6,840 nt of DNA from Candidatus Gastranaerophilales bacterium (GTDB taxonomy: Bacteria; Cyanobacteriota; Vampirovibrionia; Gastranaerophilales; Gastranaerophilaceae), in the NCBI GenBank assembly GCA_947628355.1, contig CANQZO010000105.1:1-6840 (forward strand), given 5' to 3'. Positions 1 through 6,527 of this stretch are shown here, piece after piece. Position 1 is the first letter of the stretch. Each line of letters opens with the position of its first letter. The translations under genes and the position numbers were made by a program. The notes under the pieces were generated by a model. That model did not search any database, was not told the origin of the DNA, and saw only the letters and a program-made list of their open reading frames with translations.

Positions 1-689
1 TAGGGATACCGCCTCAATATATGCTTGCGGCATGTATAATGGCAGCACCGGGAGCACTTGTGGTATCAAAAATAATATACCCCGAAACTCTTGAGCCTCA
101 AACAAAAAACGATTTTAAAATTAGAAAAAGAAGAACTGATGTAAATGTTTTAGACGCAATATCAAAAGGTGCGTCTGACGGCATGAAAGTCGGATTAAAC
201 GTAATTGCAATGTTAATTGCACTTATTGCTTTAATCGCTCTGATTGACTTCTTTTTAGGTAAATTTGGTGCTTTTGCTCATAATACTCTGCATATAAATT
301 TATCTTTTATAGGAATGGATATAGAACATCTTTCAATAAAAATGATATTCGGCAAAATATTTTCGATTTTTGCAATATTAATAGGAATTCCCTTACATGA
401 AGCGTCTACTGTAGGCGCATTATTAGGTACAAAATTTGTATTAAACGAAGCAATTGCCTTTACCGATTTAACTGTAGTAAGACATTTAATATCGGAAAAA
501 AGTTTTATAATAACAACATTTGCACTTTCAGGATTTGCAAATTTTACATCTGTTGCAATACAAATATCCGGTATAGGCGAAATTGCACCAAACCAAAGAA
601 AAAATCTTGCCAGAATGGGAATTAGAGCACTAATCGGAGGTACACTGACCTCTTACATTTCTGCTTGTATGGCTGCAATACTGCTATAG
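1..689 (+). CDS. Concentrative nucleoside transporter (CNT, NupC-like), C-terminal part, 5' truncated by window edge
   Basis: This gene encodes an inner-membrane symporter that imports nucleosides using a Na+ or H+ gradient. The frame is open from base 3, ahead of the first ATG at 21, and family alignment places that methionine well inside the protein, so the gene begins outside the window. Counting from the ATG at 21, the CNT-type features are the 'N-x-L-D-A-I-x-x-G-A-S-D-G' block at about 42-54, the conserved 'K-F-V-L-N-E' of the second re-entrant hairpin at 138-143, and 'G-F-A-N-F-T-S' at 171-177. In characterised CNT proteins the last two blocks supply residues that bind the nucleoside (Glu, Asn, Ser), and all are kept here. 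It also has 'IAPNQRKNLARMGIRALIGG', typical of the family C-terminus, and several hydrophobic segments. The stop TAG at 687-689 directly abuts the stop of the convergent gene. Whether it prefers Na+ or H+, and purines or pyrimidines, cannot be told. I see no internal damage. Confidence 0.9.
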   Translation, partial: GIPPQYMLAACIMAAPGALVVSKIIYPETLEPQTKNDFKIRKRRTDVNVLDAISKGASDGMKVGLNVIAMLIALIALIALIDFFLGKFGAFAHNTLHINLSFIGMDIEHLSIKMIFGKIFSIFAILIGIPLHEASTVGALLGTKFVLNEAIAFTDLTVVRHLISEKSFIITTFALSGFANFTSVAIQISGIGEIAPNQRKNLARMGIRALIGGTLTSYISACMAAILL

Positions 690-702
690 TTATGCAGTAG
701 CC
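671..702. other. Hairpin spanning the convergent stop codons (weak candidate bidirectional terminator)
   Basis: ACTGC (680-684) pairs with GCAGT (694-698) across a nine-base loop that contains both stop codons. GGCT (671-674) can add four pairs with AGCC (699-702) across a five-base bulge. No T-tract follows on either strand, so this is not a canonical intrinsic terminator. It is listed because two genes converge here with no other terminator in sight. Confidence 0.2.
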
Positions 703-1118
703 TTAAAACGCTTTGAAATTTCTTCATTAACGGCAGATTGTTGATTGTTTAAATCGGGATTAACGTATTTACCCTGTACAATTTTGTGTACTCTTTTTAT
801 TAATTTATTTAATCTGGTTGTTTGACTGCTCTGTGAATATTGAATAAAATCTTTTTCTTCTATCGGTAAAGTAGAACATACTTTGCAGTCATGAATTATA
901 TATTTTGGATTACCGCTTTTTTCATCAATATCGGCAGATGAGTTTGTTGCAACTACATTTCTGATATCTTCTTGTGTTTCATTTGAAAACGGATGATAAT
1001 AATAGGTTTCTTCAGTCCTTATTATTTGCATGACCTTATCAAAATCCGTTTTTTGAGATGATTTTCTCCATAATCCTTGGAAATTTATTGATGTATTATT
1101 AATTGCAGATACTCGCAT
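690..1118 (-). CDS. Small uncharacterised protein with N-terminal 'INFQGLW' motif (142 aa)
   Basis: I do not recognise a function. The protein is 142 residues, soluble and polar, with no signal peptide or membrane segment. Near the N-terminus is I-N-F-Q-G-L-W (residues 11-17), a short motif I associate from memory with many small Gastranaerophilales proteins. A lone C-x2-C pair lies at 78-81 (CKVC). The C-terminal third (about 102-115) is basic and probably helical. A GTG at 1140-1142 would add eight residues, but it has no ribosome site. The ATG at 1116-1118 has TAAGGT five bases upstream and places the motif at the N-terminus, so I chose it. The gene starts 54 bases after the xerD stop on the same strand and is probably cotranscribed with it. 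One C-x2-C pair alone cannot establish metal binding. Confidence 0.7.
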   Translation of the reverse strand: MRVSAINNTSINFQGLWRKSSQKTDFDKVMQIIRTEETYYYHPFSNETQEDIRNVVATNSSADIDEKSGNPKYIIHDCKVCSTLPIEEKDFIQYSQSSQTTRLNKLIKRVHKIVQGKYVNPDLNNQQSAVNEEISKRFKATA

Positions 1119-1122
1119 ATTT

Positions 1123-1128
1123 ACCTTA
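1123..1128 (-). promoter_or_regulatory. Ribosome binding site that decides the start of the 142-aa gene
   Basis: On the - strand TAAGGT lies five bases before the ATG at 1116-1118. The alternative upstream GTG at 1140-1142 is preceded only by a T-rich and A-rich stretch with no Shine-Dalgarno match. A TATAAT on the - strand at 1128-1133 overlaps this site. If used as a -10 box it would start the transcript almost at the ATG, so it is more likely a chance match. Confidence 0.6.
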
Positions 1129-1158
1129 TTATAATCTTTCACTAACTTAAAATAATGT

Positions 1159-1197
1159 AAAAAAAAAATTTGCTATTTATTTATAGAAAAATAAATA
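1159..1197 (-). terminator. Candidate weak terminator at the end of xerD
   Basis: On the - strand a perfect nine-pair A/T-only stem (1189-1197 with 1174-1182, six-base loop) overlaps the last codons of xerD. It is followed by GCAAA and then ten T (1168-1159). The T-tract is strong, but the stem has no G-C pair and sits five bases from the T-run, so termination may be partial. It would then only reduce transcription of the downstream 142-aa gene. Confidence 0.3.
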
Positions 1198-2039
1198 TCC
1201 TTTAATCTTTTTTTACTAATGTGAGTGTAAAGCTGAGTTGTAGATACATCGCTATGACCTAAAAGCTCCTGCACAACTCTTAAATCGGCACCGTTTTCAA
1301 GCAGATGAGTTGCAAAAGAATGTCTGATTGTATGCGGAGAAATATCTTTATCTATTTTTTCACCCAGTGAGTTTATAAATACATATACATCCTGCCTGTT
1401 TAGCTTTTTCCCGTTTTCTTTTATAAAACAATACTTTGTTTTAAGATTATACTTTTTTATTAAAAAATTTCTTTCTTCATAGTAATCTTTTAAAGCAAGA
1501 CAAGCCTTTTTTCCGATAGGTACAATCCTTTCTTTTGAGCCTTTGCCTAAAACACGTATGTATTTTGCGTTTAAATCAATATTATTCAGTTGAATATTAG
1601 AAAGCTCGGAAACCCTTAACCCTGCAGCATATAACAGCTCAAGAACCGCTTTTTGCAGTTTTGTTAACGAGCTGTCAAGCAATTCATTTATTTCTTTCAT
1701 TGAAAGAACCTTAGGCAGTCTTTTTGGGAGTTTCGGCTGTTCTATTGCAAGTGCGGGATTATGCTTAATTATTTCATTAATGCTCAGCCACTTGAAAAAT
1801 CCTTTAATTGAAGCTATTTCACGGGTAATACTAACGGGAGTATACTTTTTATCATATAAATTTTTTATATACATATTAAGGTGAAGCCTTGAAATATCCG
1901 AAATATTTTTCAATCCCGTTTTAACCAGAAATTCCGAAAGTGAATATAAATCGGAGCGGTAGGCAAGAACTGTATTTTTAGCCAATCCCCGTTCAATTTC
2001 AAGATATTCAAGATAACCTGCTATATAATGAATTAACAT
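1173..2039 (-). CDS. xerD: Tyrosine recombinase of the XerC/XerD family, XerD-like (288 aa)
   Basis: This is a site-specific recombinase. In most bacteria XerC and XerD act together at dif, near the replication terminus, to resolve chromosome dimers before division, with FtsK activating XerD. The N-terminal SAM-like DNA-binding domain covers about residues 1-90, including 'E-R-G-L-A-K-N-T-V-L-A-Y-R-S-D-L', a XerD-type motif. The catalytic domain follows from about 108. All active-site residues are present: Arg142 in 'AAGLRVSEL', Lys166 in 'GKGSKERIVP', His236 and Arg239 in 'PHTIRHSFATHLL', His262 in 'LLGHSDVSTTQLYTH', and the nucleophile Tyr271. The length is close to the usual 295-300. The start ATG at 2037-2039 has only a poor ribosome site, and the gene lies 39 bases after the preceding stop, so translational coupling is plausible. 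XerC or a single-recombinase XerH-like role cannot be excluded. No dif-like site was found in the window. Confidence 0.93.
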   Translation of the reverse strand: MLIHYIAGYLEYLEIERGLAKNTVLAYRSDLYSLSEFLVKTGLKNISDISRLHLNMYIKNLYDKKYTPVSITREIASIKGFFKWLSINEIIKHNPALAIEQPKLPKRLPKVLSMKEINELLDSSLTKLQKAVLELLYAAGLRVSELSNIQLNNIDLNAKYIRVLGKGSKERIVPIGKKACLALKDYYEERNFLIKKYNLKTKYCFIKENGKKLNRQDVYVFINSLGEKIDKDISPHTIRHSFATHLLENGADLRVVQELLGHSDVSTTQLYTHISKKRLKDIYFSINK

Positions 2040-2078
2040 AACAGGATTTTATCACTTCTTACCTTATAAAACCATATT

Positions 2079-3884
2079 TTAAGAGTTCATAATTTTTGAT
2101 GCCCTGCCTATAAGTTTATCAGCTCTTTTAATCATTGCTTCAGCTCTGGCATCATCTTCTGAGGTGTCTTCGGGTGCAAAATGAACTTCAACAGATGGAA
2201 TATAAGGTTCATCATCCGTTTTATCTTTTTTAAACAAATTTAAAGCGGGAATTTCGCTTTCTTTTTCCGCGGGAGTCAATGCCGCGTCAGATTGCTGAGC
2301 AGGAACAGGACTATTTCCTTGGGGTTGTTGATTTTGACTAAATATTTTTAATAAATTTGTTTCTTGCGGATTTACTGTTTGTGCATCGGGTTGTTCCGTT
2401 TGAGAATTAGGGCTTTTAGGAACAGGTGCGGATTTTTGCTCATTCTTTTTTTGTTTTTCCAAATAAGTTTTAGGCTCACCGAATATTTTATGGAATAACT
2501 TTGTAACAGGCTTTTGCAATATCGGCTGAAGCACCATCATAATAATCATTAAACGTGCAAACCCGCCGAGGAAACCGCCCAATGTAATTTTAGGTAATTT
2601 TATTTTTAATTTACCGATATTAATAAACTTAGTTATTTTCATTTTATCTAAGCCGGTATCTAAAACTTTACCCATAAACTTTAACGGACGTTCCCAGAAC
2701 TTTAATTTAGCTCCTTCATGTTTCAATGATTTAGCTAAATTCTTAGCTTCACTTAAACCTTTACCTGCAAGTTCTGCTACTTTATCTTTATCAACACCTT
2801 TAACAAGCAGATTTCTTTGCATTTTAGCAATTTGAAGTCCCTCTTTTGTTAATGCGGTATTTGCATTAGTATTTTTTACCAATTCTTTTAACGCTTCTCT
2901 TGCTTCCGGGGTCATTCCTCTGTATTTGTTACCGCCTATTTTATATAATATATTTGTACAAGGCTTGTATAACAATAATCCTATATATTGTTCAGATAAA
3001 ACATGCATGAATGTACTTAATTTTTCGCCTTTTGGTGCTTCTTTTGAGGCTTTATGAGCCTGTATAAATGCACTTGCTGTGAAGTAAAGCCCAAGTATAT
3101 CACCGCCATAAGTTAATAAATCCTTTGTTTTCATTGTACTTTTAGCAAGTAATTTGCCTAGAGCGCTTTTACCTGTATTCATATTTGCAGTGTTTAATTT
3201 ATTTTTTAATTCAAATAATTTCCTGCCTGATATTTTATCCTTGTTTTCTTCTATAAGTTTTTCAATACCTTTAGCTATATCATCCGCCATCTCTTTACTA
3301 AAAACAGTTTTTAACCCGTCTTTAGCCTCTGCTAATCCAAAATGCGACAACGTTTCACTATTAAAATATTTACAAAAATCAGGTATAGTTTCTTTGAGTT
3401 TTGATACTTCACTTATAGCTTTACCAGCAAATTCTTCTGATAGAGATTGAATCTGACCTTTCGCCATTGAACTTTTCGGCATTGCCTTATATGTTTCTGT
3501 AAAATATTTTGTAAATCTGTTATTAGTTAAAAATCCAGATATTTTACCGCTGTTTTTAGGATTAAATATTTTATCTAATTTTAATATATCTGAAATTTTA
3601 TCACCAAATTTCGCAACAATATCTAAAAGACCTTTTCCATCTTGTTTCGCTATTAAAGAATCAATTAATTTATTAGAAAAATATACAATTGGCAAAATTC
3701 TTATAGCATCTCGTCGGTTTTCTGACTTTGAGACCCCGCTTACAACCTGACTTACGGAATTACTTTCCACATTATTAGTTACAACCTGTTTTGATTTTTC
3801 TAACTTTTCCTGTACAGCAGTTTTTTCAATTCCGGTACCGGCAGACATGTATTTTTGAAAATTACCGTTTATTCCGTTAGCCAT
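2079..3884 (-). CDS. Uncharacterised membrane-associated protein with Pro/Gln-rich C-terminal region (601 aa)
   Basis: I do not recognise a family. There is no signal peptide; the N-terminus 'MANGINGNFQKYMSAG' is polar. Residues 1-60 are Ser/Val/Lys rich and probably disordered. Residues 60-250 are Lys-rich amphipathic helices. Three moderately hydrophobic stretches follow, at about 259-275, 296-316 and 433-456; the last ('ARLMIIMMVLQPIL' with a Gly-rich lead-in) is the best membrane-segment candidate. Residues 470-560 are low-complexity (Pro, Gln, Lys, Ser) and probably disordered. The C-terminus (about 570-601) is an acidic-then-basic helix. The start ATG at 3882-3884 is supported by AAAGG six bases upstream. 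The gene is followed by xerD after 39 bases. Its own promoter must lie within or just past the terminator hairpin upstream. The size and disordered tail suggest a scaffold or envelope protein, but that is a guess from composition. Confidence 0.75.
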   Translation of the reverse strand: MANGINGNFQKYMSAGTGIEKTAVQEKLEKSKQVVTNNVESNSVSQVVSGVSKSENRRDAIRILPIVYFSNKLIDSLIAKQDGKGLLDIVAKFGDKISDILKLDKIFNPKNSGKISGFLTNNRFTKYFTETYKAMPKSSMAKGQIQSLSEEFAGKAISEVSKLKETIPDFCKYFNSETLSHFGLAEAKDGLKTVFSKEMADDIAKGIEKLIEENKDKISGRKLFELKNKLNTANMNTGKSALGKLLAKSTMKTKDLLTYGGDILGLYFTASAFIQAHKASKEAPKGEKLSTFMHVLSEQYIGLLLYKPCTNILYKIGGNKYRGMTPEAREALKELVKNTNANTALTKEGLQIAKMQRNLLVKGVDKDKVAELAGKGLSEAKNLAKSLKHEGAKLKFWERPLKFMGKVLDTGLDKMKITKFINIGKLKIKLPKITLGGFLGGFARLMIIMMVLQPILQKPVTKLFHKIFGEPKTYLEKQKKNEQKSAPVPKSPNSQTEQPDAQTVNPQETNLLKIFSQNQQPQGNSPVPAQQSDAALTPAEKESEIPALNLFKKDKTDDEPYIPSVEVHFAPEDTSEDDARAEAMIKRADKLIGRASKIMNS

Positions 3885-3913
3885 AGCACACCTTTATCCT
3901 TTACATTAGCATT

Positions 3914-3950
3914 AAAAAAGCAAATAAAAAAAATTATTTGCTTTTTTTTT
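3914..3950. terminator. Strong bidirectional intrinsic terminator
   Basis: GCAAATAA (3920-3927) pairs with TTATTTGC (3934-3941) across a six-A loop. The A-run at 3914-3919 and T-run at 3942-3950 extend the stem and give a T-tract on either strand. Reading leftward it lies 32 to 67 bases past the stop of the 244-aa gene and should end that transcript. No + strand gene is seen that would use the other direction. The hairpin ends only 29 bases before the ATG of the 601-aa gene. Confidence 0.8.
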
Positions 3951-3981
3951 ACATGATATTAATATTTTTTAACAATTATTC

Positions 3982-4716
3982 TTAGCCGTCAGAAAAGATG
4001 TCAAATGTCCTGTCAACATTATTATCAATAAGTTTATCTACAGACTCAAGTTCTTTTAATAAAGCGGTATGCTGAGTTTCCAATTGGTCTAACTCCAAAT
4101 CCAACTGACTTTGCTTTCTTGAAATACATGCGGTTTCATATTCATATTCACTTTGAGCTTCAGCATCATCAGATGTATCAAGTACAGATTCTATCTCTGT
4201 ATCAGACATAATAGAATCTACAGAGAGCGGACCTTTTTCACCTTTTGTATTAATTATATTCATCTGTCCGTTTAATATAAGATTTTGAATAACTTCCGAT
4301 TTTTCCAAATATTTAGTACCGTCAATAATTTCATATTTTTTATCATTGATAGTTGCTTTGCCTGATTCATCAATAGATATTAAATCATTGCCGTCTAAAT
4401 CTTTTGGAATAATCCAATTTCCGTCATCATCTTTTTTCAAATATATCTGATTATTTGAACTCATGGCAAGATAACCCATTGAAGTCATATTCTCATAAGT
4501 CAAATCTTCGGTTCTATAACCTTTTGCATAGTTTTCATCAGTAACTTTAACCTGTAGTTTATAATTGTTCATTGCCTCATTGTACTTCTGAGCTGCCTTT
4601 TCCGAATCCATGGCAAGCTGCTGCTGACGTTGTGATATCATTACTTCTTGATATTCAATGTCACTAATACGTGATGTCAACATTAATAATCTTGCTTGCG
4701 AGGATGATAATCCCAT
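3982..4716 (-). CDS. Uncharacterised protein with N-terminal 'MGLSSSQARLL' helix and C-terminal coiled coil (244 aa)
   Basis: Function unknown. Three regions can be seen. Residues 1-58 form a long amphipathic Gln/Ala-rich helix beginning 'MGLSSSQARLLMLTSR'. Residues 80-165 are short, Asp/Gly-rich and probably beta ('KKDDDGNWIIPKDLDGND', then 'ATINDKKYEIIDGTKYL'). Residues about 195-240 are a heptad-like coiled coil ('LDLELDQLETQHTALLKELES') ending in 'IDNNVDRTFDIF'. There is no signal peptide or membrane segment. From memory, the same start and end frame many small paralogous proteins in Gastranaerophilales genomes, with the middle varying. The paired terminal helices recall secreted or export-associated helical proteins such as flagellar and type III components, but no motif proves that. 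The ATG at 4714-4716 has GGAG seven bases upstream. It is probably a single-gene unit, with a candidate promoter upstream and a strong terminator downstream. Confidence 0.8.
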   Translation of the reverse strand: MGLSSSQARLLMLTSRISDIEYQEVMISQRQQQLAMDSEKAAQKYNEAMNNYKLQVKVTDENYAKGYRTEDLTYENMTSMGYLAMSSNNQIYLKKDDDGNWIIPKDLDGNDLISIDESGKATINDKKYEIIDGTKYLEKSEVIQNLILNGQMNIINTKGEKGPLSVDSIMSDTEIESVLDTSDDAEAQSEYEYETACISRKQSQLDLELDQLETQHTALLKELESVDKLIDNNVDRTFDIFSDG

Positions 4717-4772
4717 TCAATTTCTCCAAATTTTTCATTATACACTATTTTATATCGGCATTTTTATTAATT

Positions 4773-4800
4773 ACTTTAGTATTTAGAGAAATTTTGTTAA
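4773..4800 (-). promoter_or_regulatory. Candidate sigma-70-type promoter for the 244-aa gene
   Basis: On the - strand TTAACA (4800-4795) is separated by 16 bases from TAAAGT (4778-4773). The first matches five of six bases of the -35 consensus and the second four of six of the -10. This predicts a start near 4766 and a leader of about 50 bases. A second possible -10, TATAAA at 4754-4749, has no -35 partner. In such A/T-rich DNA chance matches are common. Confidence 0.3.
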
Positions 4801-4812
4801 GAAAATTTAACA
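4795..4812. other. Perfect inverted repeat TGTTAA-N6-TTAACA
   Basis: Six-base arms at 4795-4800 and 4807-4812 flank a six-base spacer, directly after the glycosyltransferase stop codon. No T-run follows on the - strand, so it is a poor terminator. One arm is the candidate -35 box of the next gene, so it could be an operator. It could also be chance in A/T-rich DNA. Confidence 0.3.
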
Positions 4813-6378
4813 TTATTTATTTTTAATATAATTTGATATATCAATTACTTTGTTAACTTCTTCGGGAATAAAATTTTCACAAGTACCCCATAAAATAGTT
4901 TCCGGAACTTCACTACAGTTTGCATCGTCAACCGCTTTTTTATTACAGTAACCTTTAATCATATTATTAGTTCCGTCAATTTTAGGTGAAAAATATGCGC
5001 AAGATTGACATATTTTAATTCTAAATCCGTGCTGTGCAAGAATGTCCGATATATTTTTTACCGCATCACACATTCTTACATAGCTTTGCTGTGTTGTTTG
5101 CTTTTTATTTTTATATCTGAATATTGCTTTTTTAAATCCGTCTTCGGAAACTAATTCTAATCTGCAGGGAAACACGCTTCTCCCGTTTGTTACATTTACC
5201 GGAACTGTTATTTTTTCTATTTCTCTGTTTTGTTTTTTTCGTACATTCGTTAATAAAGAATTTATAAATTTGTTTCCGCTTAATATAGCCCCTAATGTAT
5301 AAAACGGACATAATGCAAGGTACATTAAAGGTTTTGCATATAACTGAGATTTATATATTGATAAACCGAAAGATACGGCTAAAACTACAGCTAAAAATAC
5401 ATTCCAAGGGAAATCAAATAAGAAGTAATAATGGAATGAATATGTCATTAATATAAGCAATATAACAACTAAAACTATAGGGTTAGGCTTAAATAATGAA
5501 AATAAGAATTCCGAGAATTTAAAATTTGAAAATGATTTAAAATTAAAACAATGAGCGAAAAGTGACATTTTAAAAGCGAATGTAGGTCTTCTTAATACAT
5601 AATCTTTAGAAGAAACAAAGGTTTTTATCTCCGGAGAAAATACGGGAATATAATTTACTTTTACAAGTAAAAAGGAATATTTTAATTCAGAATTAGCATC
5701 TTTAAAATCAATACATCTTAATTTTTCAAGTACTTCTTGGCTGATAGCCATACAATCCGAATCAATCGGAACAGCTAACCCCAGTTTAGAACGTCCGGAT
5801 TTCATAATATTAGTATTATATTCATTAACATTTAACCAAACATTATCACTAAATTGGGCGTCTTCGGGAATTATCTGAGTCGACCCCACAACTACTTTAT
5901 TTTTTTGCAAAGCATTGTTAACATTCAATAAAAAATCGTTTTTTACATTTCTATCTGCATTTAAAAAAACATAACCGTCAACCTTTTTAAATGATAAAAT
6001 ATTTTCAAGAAGCCACGATATTGCTTTATCCCTGCCTAAAGGAGAATCATCGGTCAACCGCCAAAGTTTAGCACCACCCACAAATTCAAGTTTATTTGAT
6101 GAATCATCCGTGCATGTGTCCAATATAATATGTATTTGATAATTCGCTCTCGGATAATTTTGCTTATTTAACTGTTCCAACAAGTTAACAATTGTTTTTT
6201 CATTGTTGTGAGAATATATAATAACTATTAAATTTTTATAAGAATTAACATCCCGAACATCATTTTTTTTCTTACTGCCAATGAAATTAGAAGCAACAAT
6301 AACGGCAAAATAAACAGTAAAAATTGCCGTATATAAAAAACAAAGCGCCAAAATAAAAATTATTAAACCGTTAATCAT
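4813..6378 (-). CDS. Divergent family-2-like membrane glycosyltransferase with C-terminal cysteine cluster (521 aa)
   Basis: Numbering here is from the ATG used (M1 at 6378). An N-terminal membrane helix (about 3-32) is followed by a GT-A-like domain. 'LIVIIYSHNNEKTI' (50-63) and 'IILDTCTDDSS' (84-94) match the nucleotide-sugar-binding start of family 2 enzymes. 'GYVFLNADR' (135-143) is the place of the metal-binding D-x-D but reads N-A-D. 'GRSKLGLAVPIDSDCMAIS' (195-213) matches the acceptor-side block. The usual catalytic E-D is not evident; the nearest match is 'DANSELKY' (227-234). A clear Q-x-x-R-W is also missing. Three membrane segments follow at about 299-321, 324-341 and 347-367. The cytosolic tail carries Cys457, 460, 478, 488 and 500, in a 'CQSCAYF' plus 'GYC' plus 'GTCENF' pattern that resembles small metal or Fe-S binding modules. 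It probably modifies envelope polysaccharide or lipid if active, but the altered motifs allow a non-catalytic role. Confidence 0.75.
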   Translation of the reverse strand: MINGLIIFILALCFLYTAIFTVYFAVIVASNFIGSKKKNDVRDVNSYKNLIVIIYSHNNEKTIVNLLEQLNKQNYPRANYQIHIILDTCTDDSSNKLEFVGGAKLWRLTDDSPLGRDKAISWLLENILSFKKVDGYVFLNADRNVKNDFLLNVNNALQKNKVVVGSTQIIPEDAQFSDNVWLNVNEYNTNIMKSGRSKLGLAVPIDSDCMAISQEVLEKLRCIDFKDANSELKYSFLLVKVNYIPVFSPEIKTFVSSKDYVLRRPTFAFKMSLFAHCFNFKSFSNFKFSEFLFSLFKPNPIVLVVILLILMTYSFHYYFLFDFPWNVFLAVVLAVSFGLSIYKSQLYAKPLMYLALCPFYTLGAILSGNKFINSLLTNVRKKQNREIEKITVPVNVTNGRSVFPCRLELVSEDGFKKAIFRYKNKKQTTQQSYVRMCDAVKNISDILAQHGFRIKICQSCAYFSPKIDGTNNMIKGYCNKKAVDDANCSEVPETILWGTCENFIPEEVNKVIDISNYIKNK

Positions 6379-6382
6379 GCTC

Positions 6383-6394
6383 TCACCTTCCTCC
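6383..6394 (-). promoter_or_regulatory. Ribosome binding site that decides the glycosyltransferase start
   Basis: On the - strand GGAGG (6394-6390) runs into AAGGTGA (6389-6383), ending four bases before the ATG at 6376-6378. This is an excellent Shine-Dalgarno region. An in-frame ATG at 6394-6396 would read through it as coding (adding MEEGES) and has only a T-run upstream. The downstream ATG is therefore the start, and the protein is 521 residues, not 527. Confidence 0.75.
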
Positions 6395-6418
6395 ATGATT
6401 GTAAAAAAAACAAATTAA

Positions 6419-6443
6419 ATTTTCCAGTTTGTGAACTGAAAAT
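6419..6443 (-). promoter_or_regulatory. Hairpin in the leader of the glycosyltransferase gene
   Basis: CAGTT (6425-6429) pairs with AACTG (6434-6438) over a four-base loop. After one bulged C, ATTTT (6419-6423) pairs with AAAAT (6439-6443). It lies about 40 bases before the start codon. Eight T on the - strand (6410-6403) follow after an eight-base gap, too far for a normal intrinsic terminator. It may be a leader structure or an operator, or chance. Confidence 0.3.
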
Positions 6444-6483
6444 AAAATCAATATATTGTAAATTTTTATTAAAATTTGAATAA

Positions 6484-6499
6484 AAAATGTAAACATTTT
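6484..6499. promoter_or_regulatory. Perfect dyad AAAATGT-AA-ACATTTT, possible operator
   Basis: Seven-base arms (6484-6490 and 6493-6499) flank two bases. The dyad sits between the glycosyltransferase start and a TATAAT-like region at 6514-6521 that can be read as a -10 box on either strand. Its size and position fit a repressor-binding site governing one or both directions. No regulator gene is in the window and I cannot name the family. Confidence 0.3.
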
Positions 6500-6515
6500 G
6501 GTCAAACTGAATTAT

Positions 6516-6521
6516 TATAAT
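6516..6521 (+). promoter_or_regulatory. Perfect -10 box TATAAT for the candidate small RNA
   Basis: TATAAT is an exact -10 consensus and would start a transcript near 6528. No good -35 box lies at 16-18 bases; the best TTG (TTGGTC, 6498-6503) is too close. The same bases read TATAAT on the - strand at 6519-6514, so this could serve both directions. In A/T-rich DNA the motif alone is weak evidence. Confidence 0.3.
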
Positions 6522-6527
6522 TGTAAC

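Noticed and set aside
1173..2039. Xer gene as a phage or genomic-island integrase
   Set aside because: The length, compact domains and motifs are those of housekeeping XerC/D. There is no adjacent tRNA attachment site, excisionase or phage gene, and base composition matches the neighbours.
3154..3450. Open frame on the + strand, 98 residues
   Set aside because: It lies wholly antisense to the 601-aa gene; its hydrophobic, Ser-rich translation is what the complement of a Lys/Glu-rich helical protein gives.
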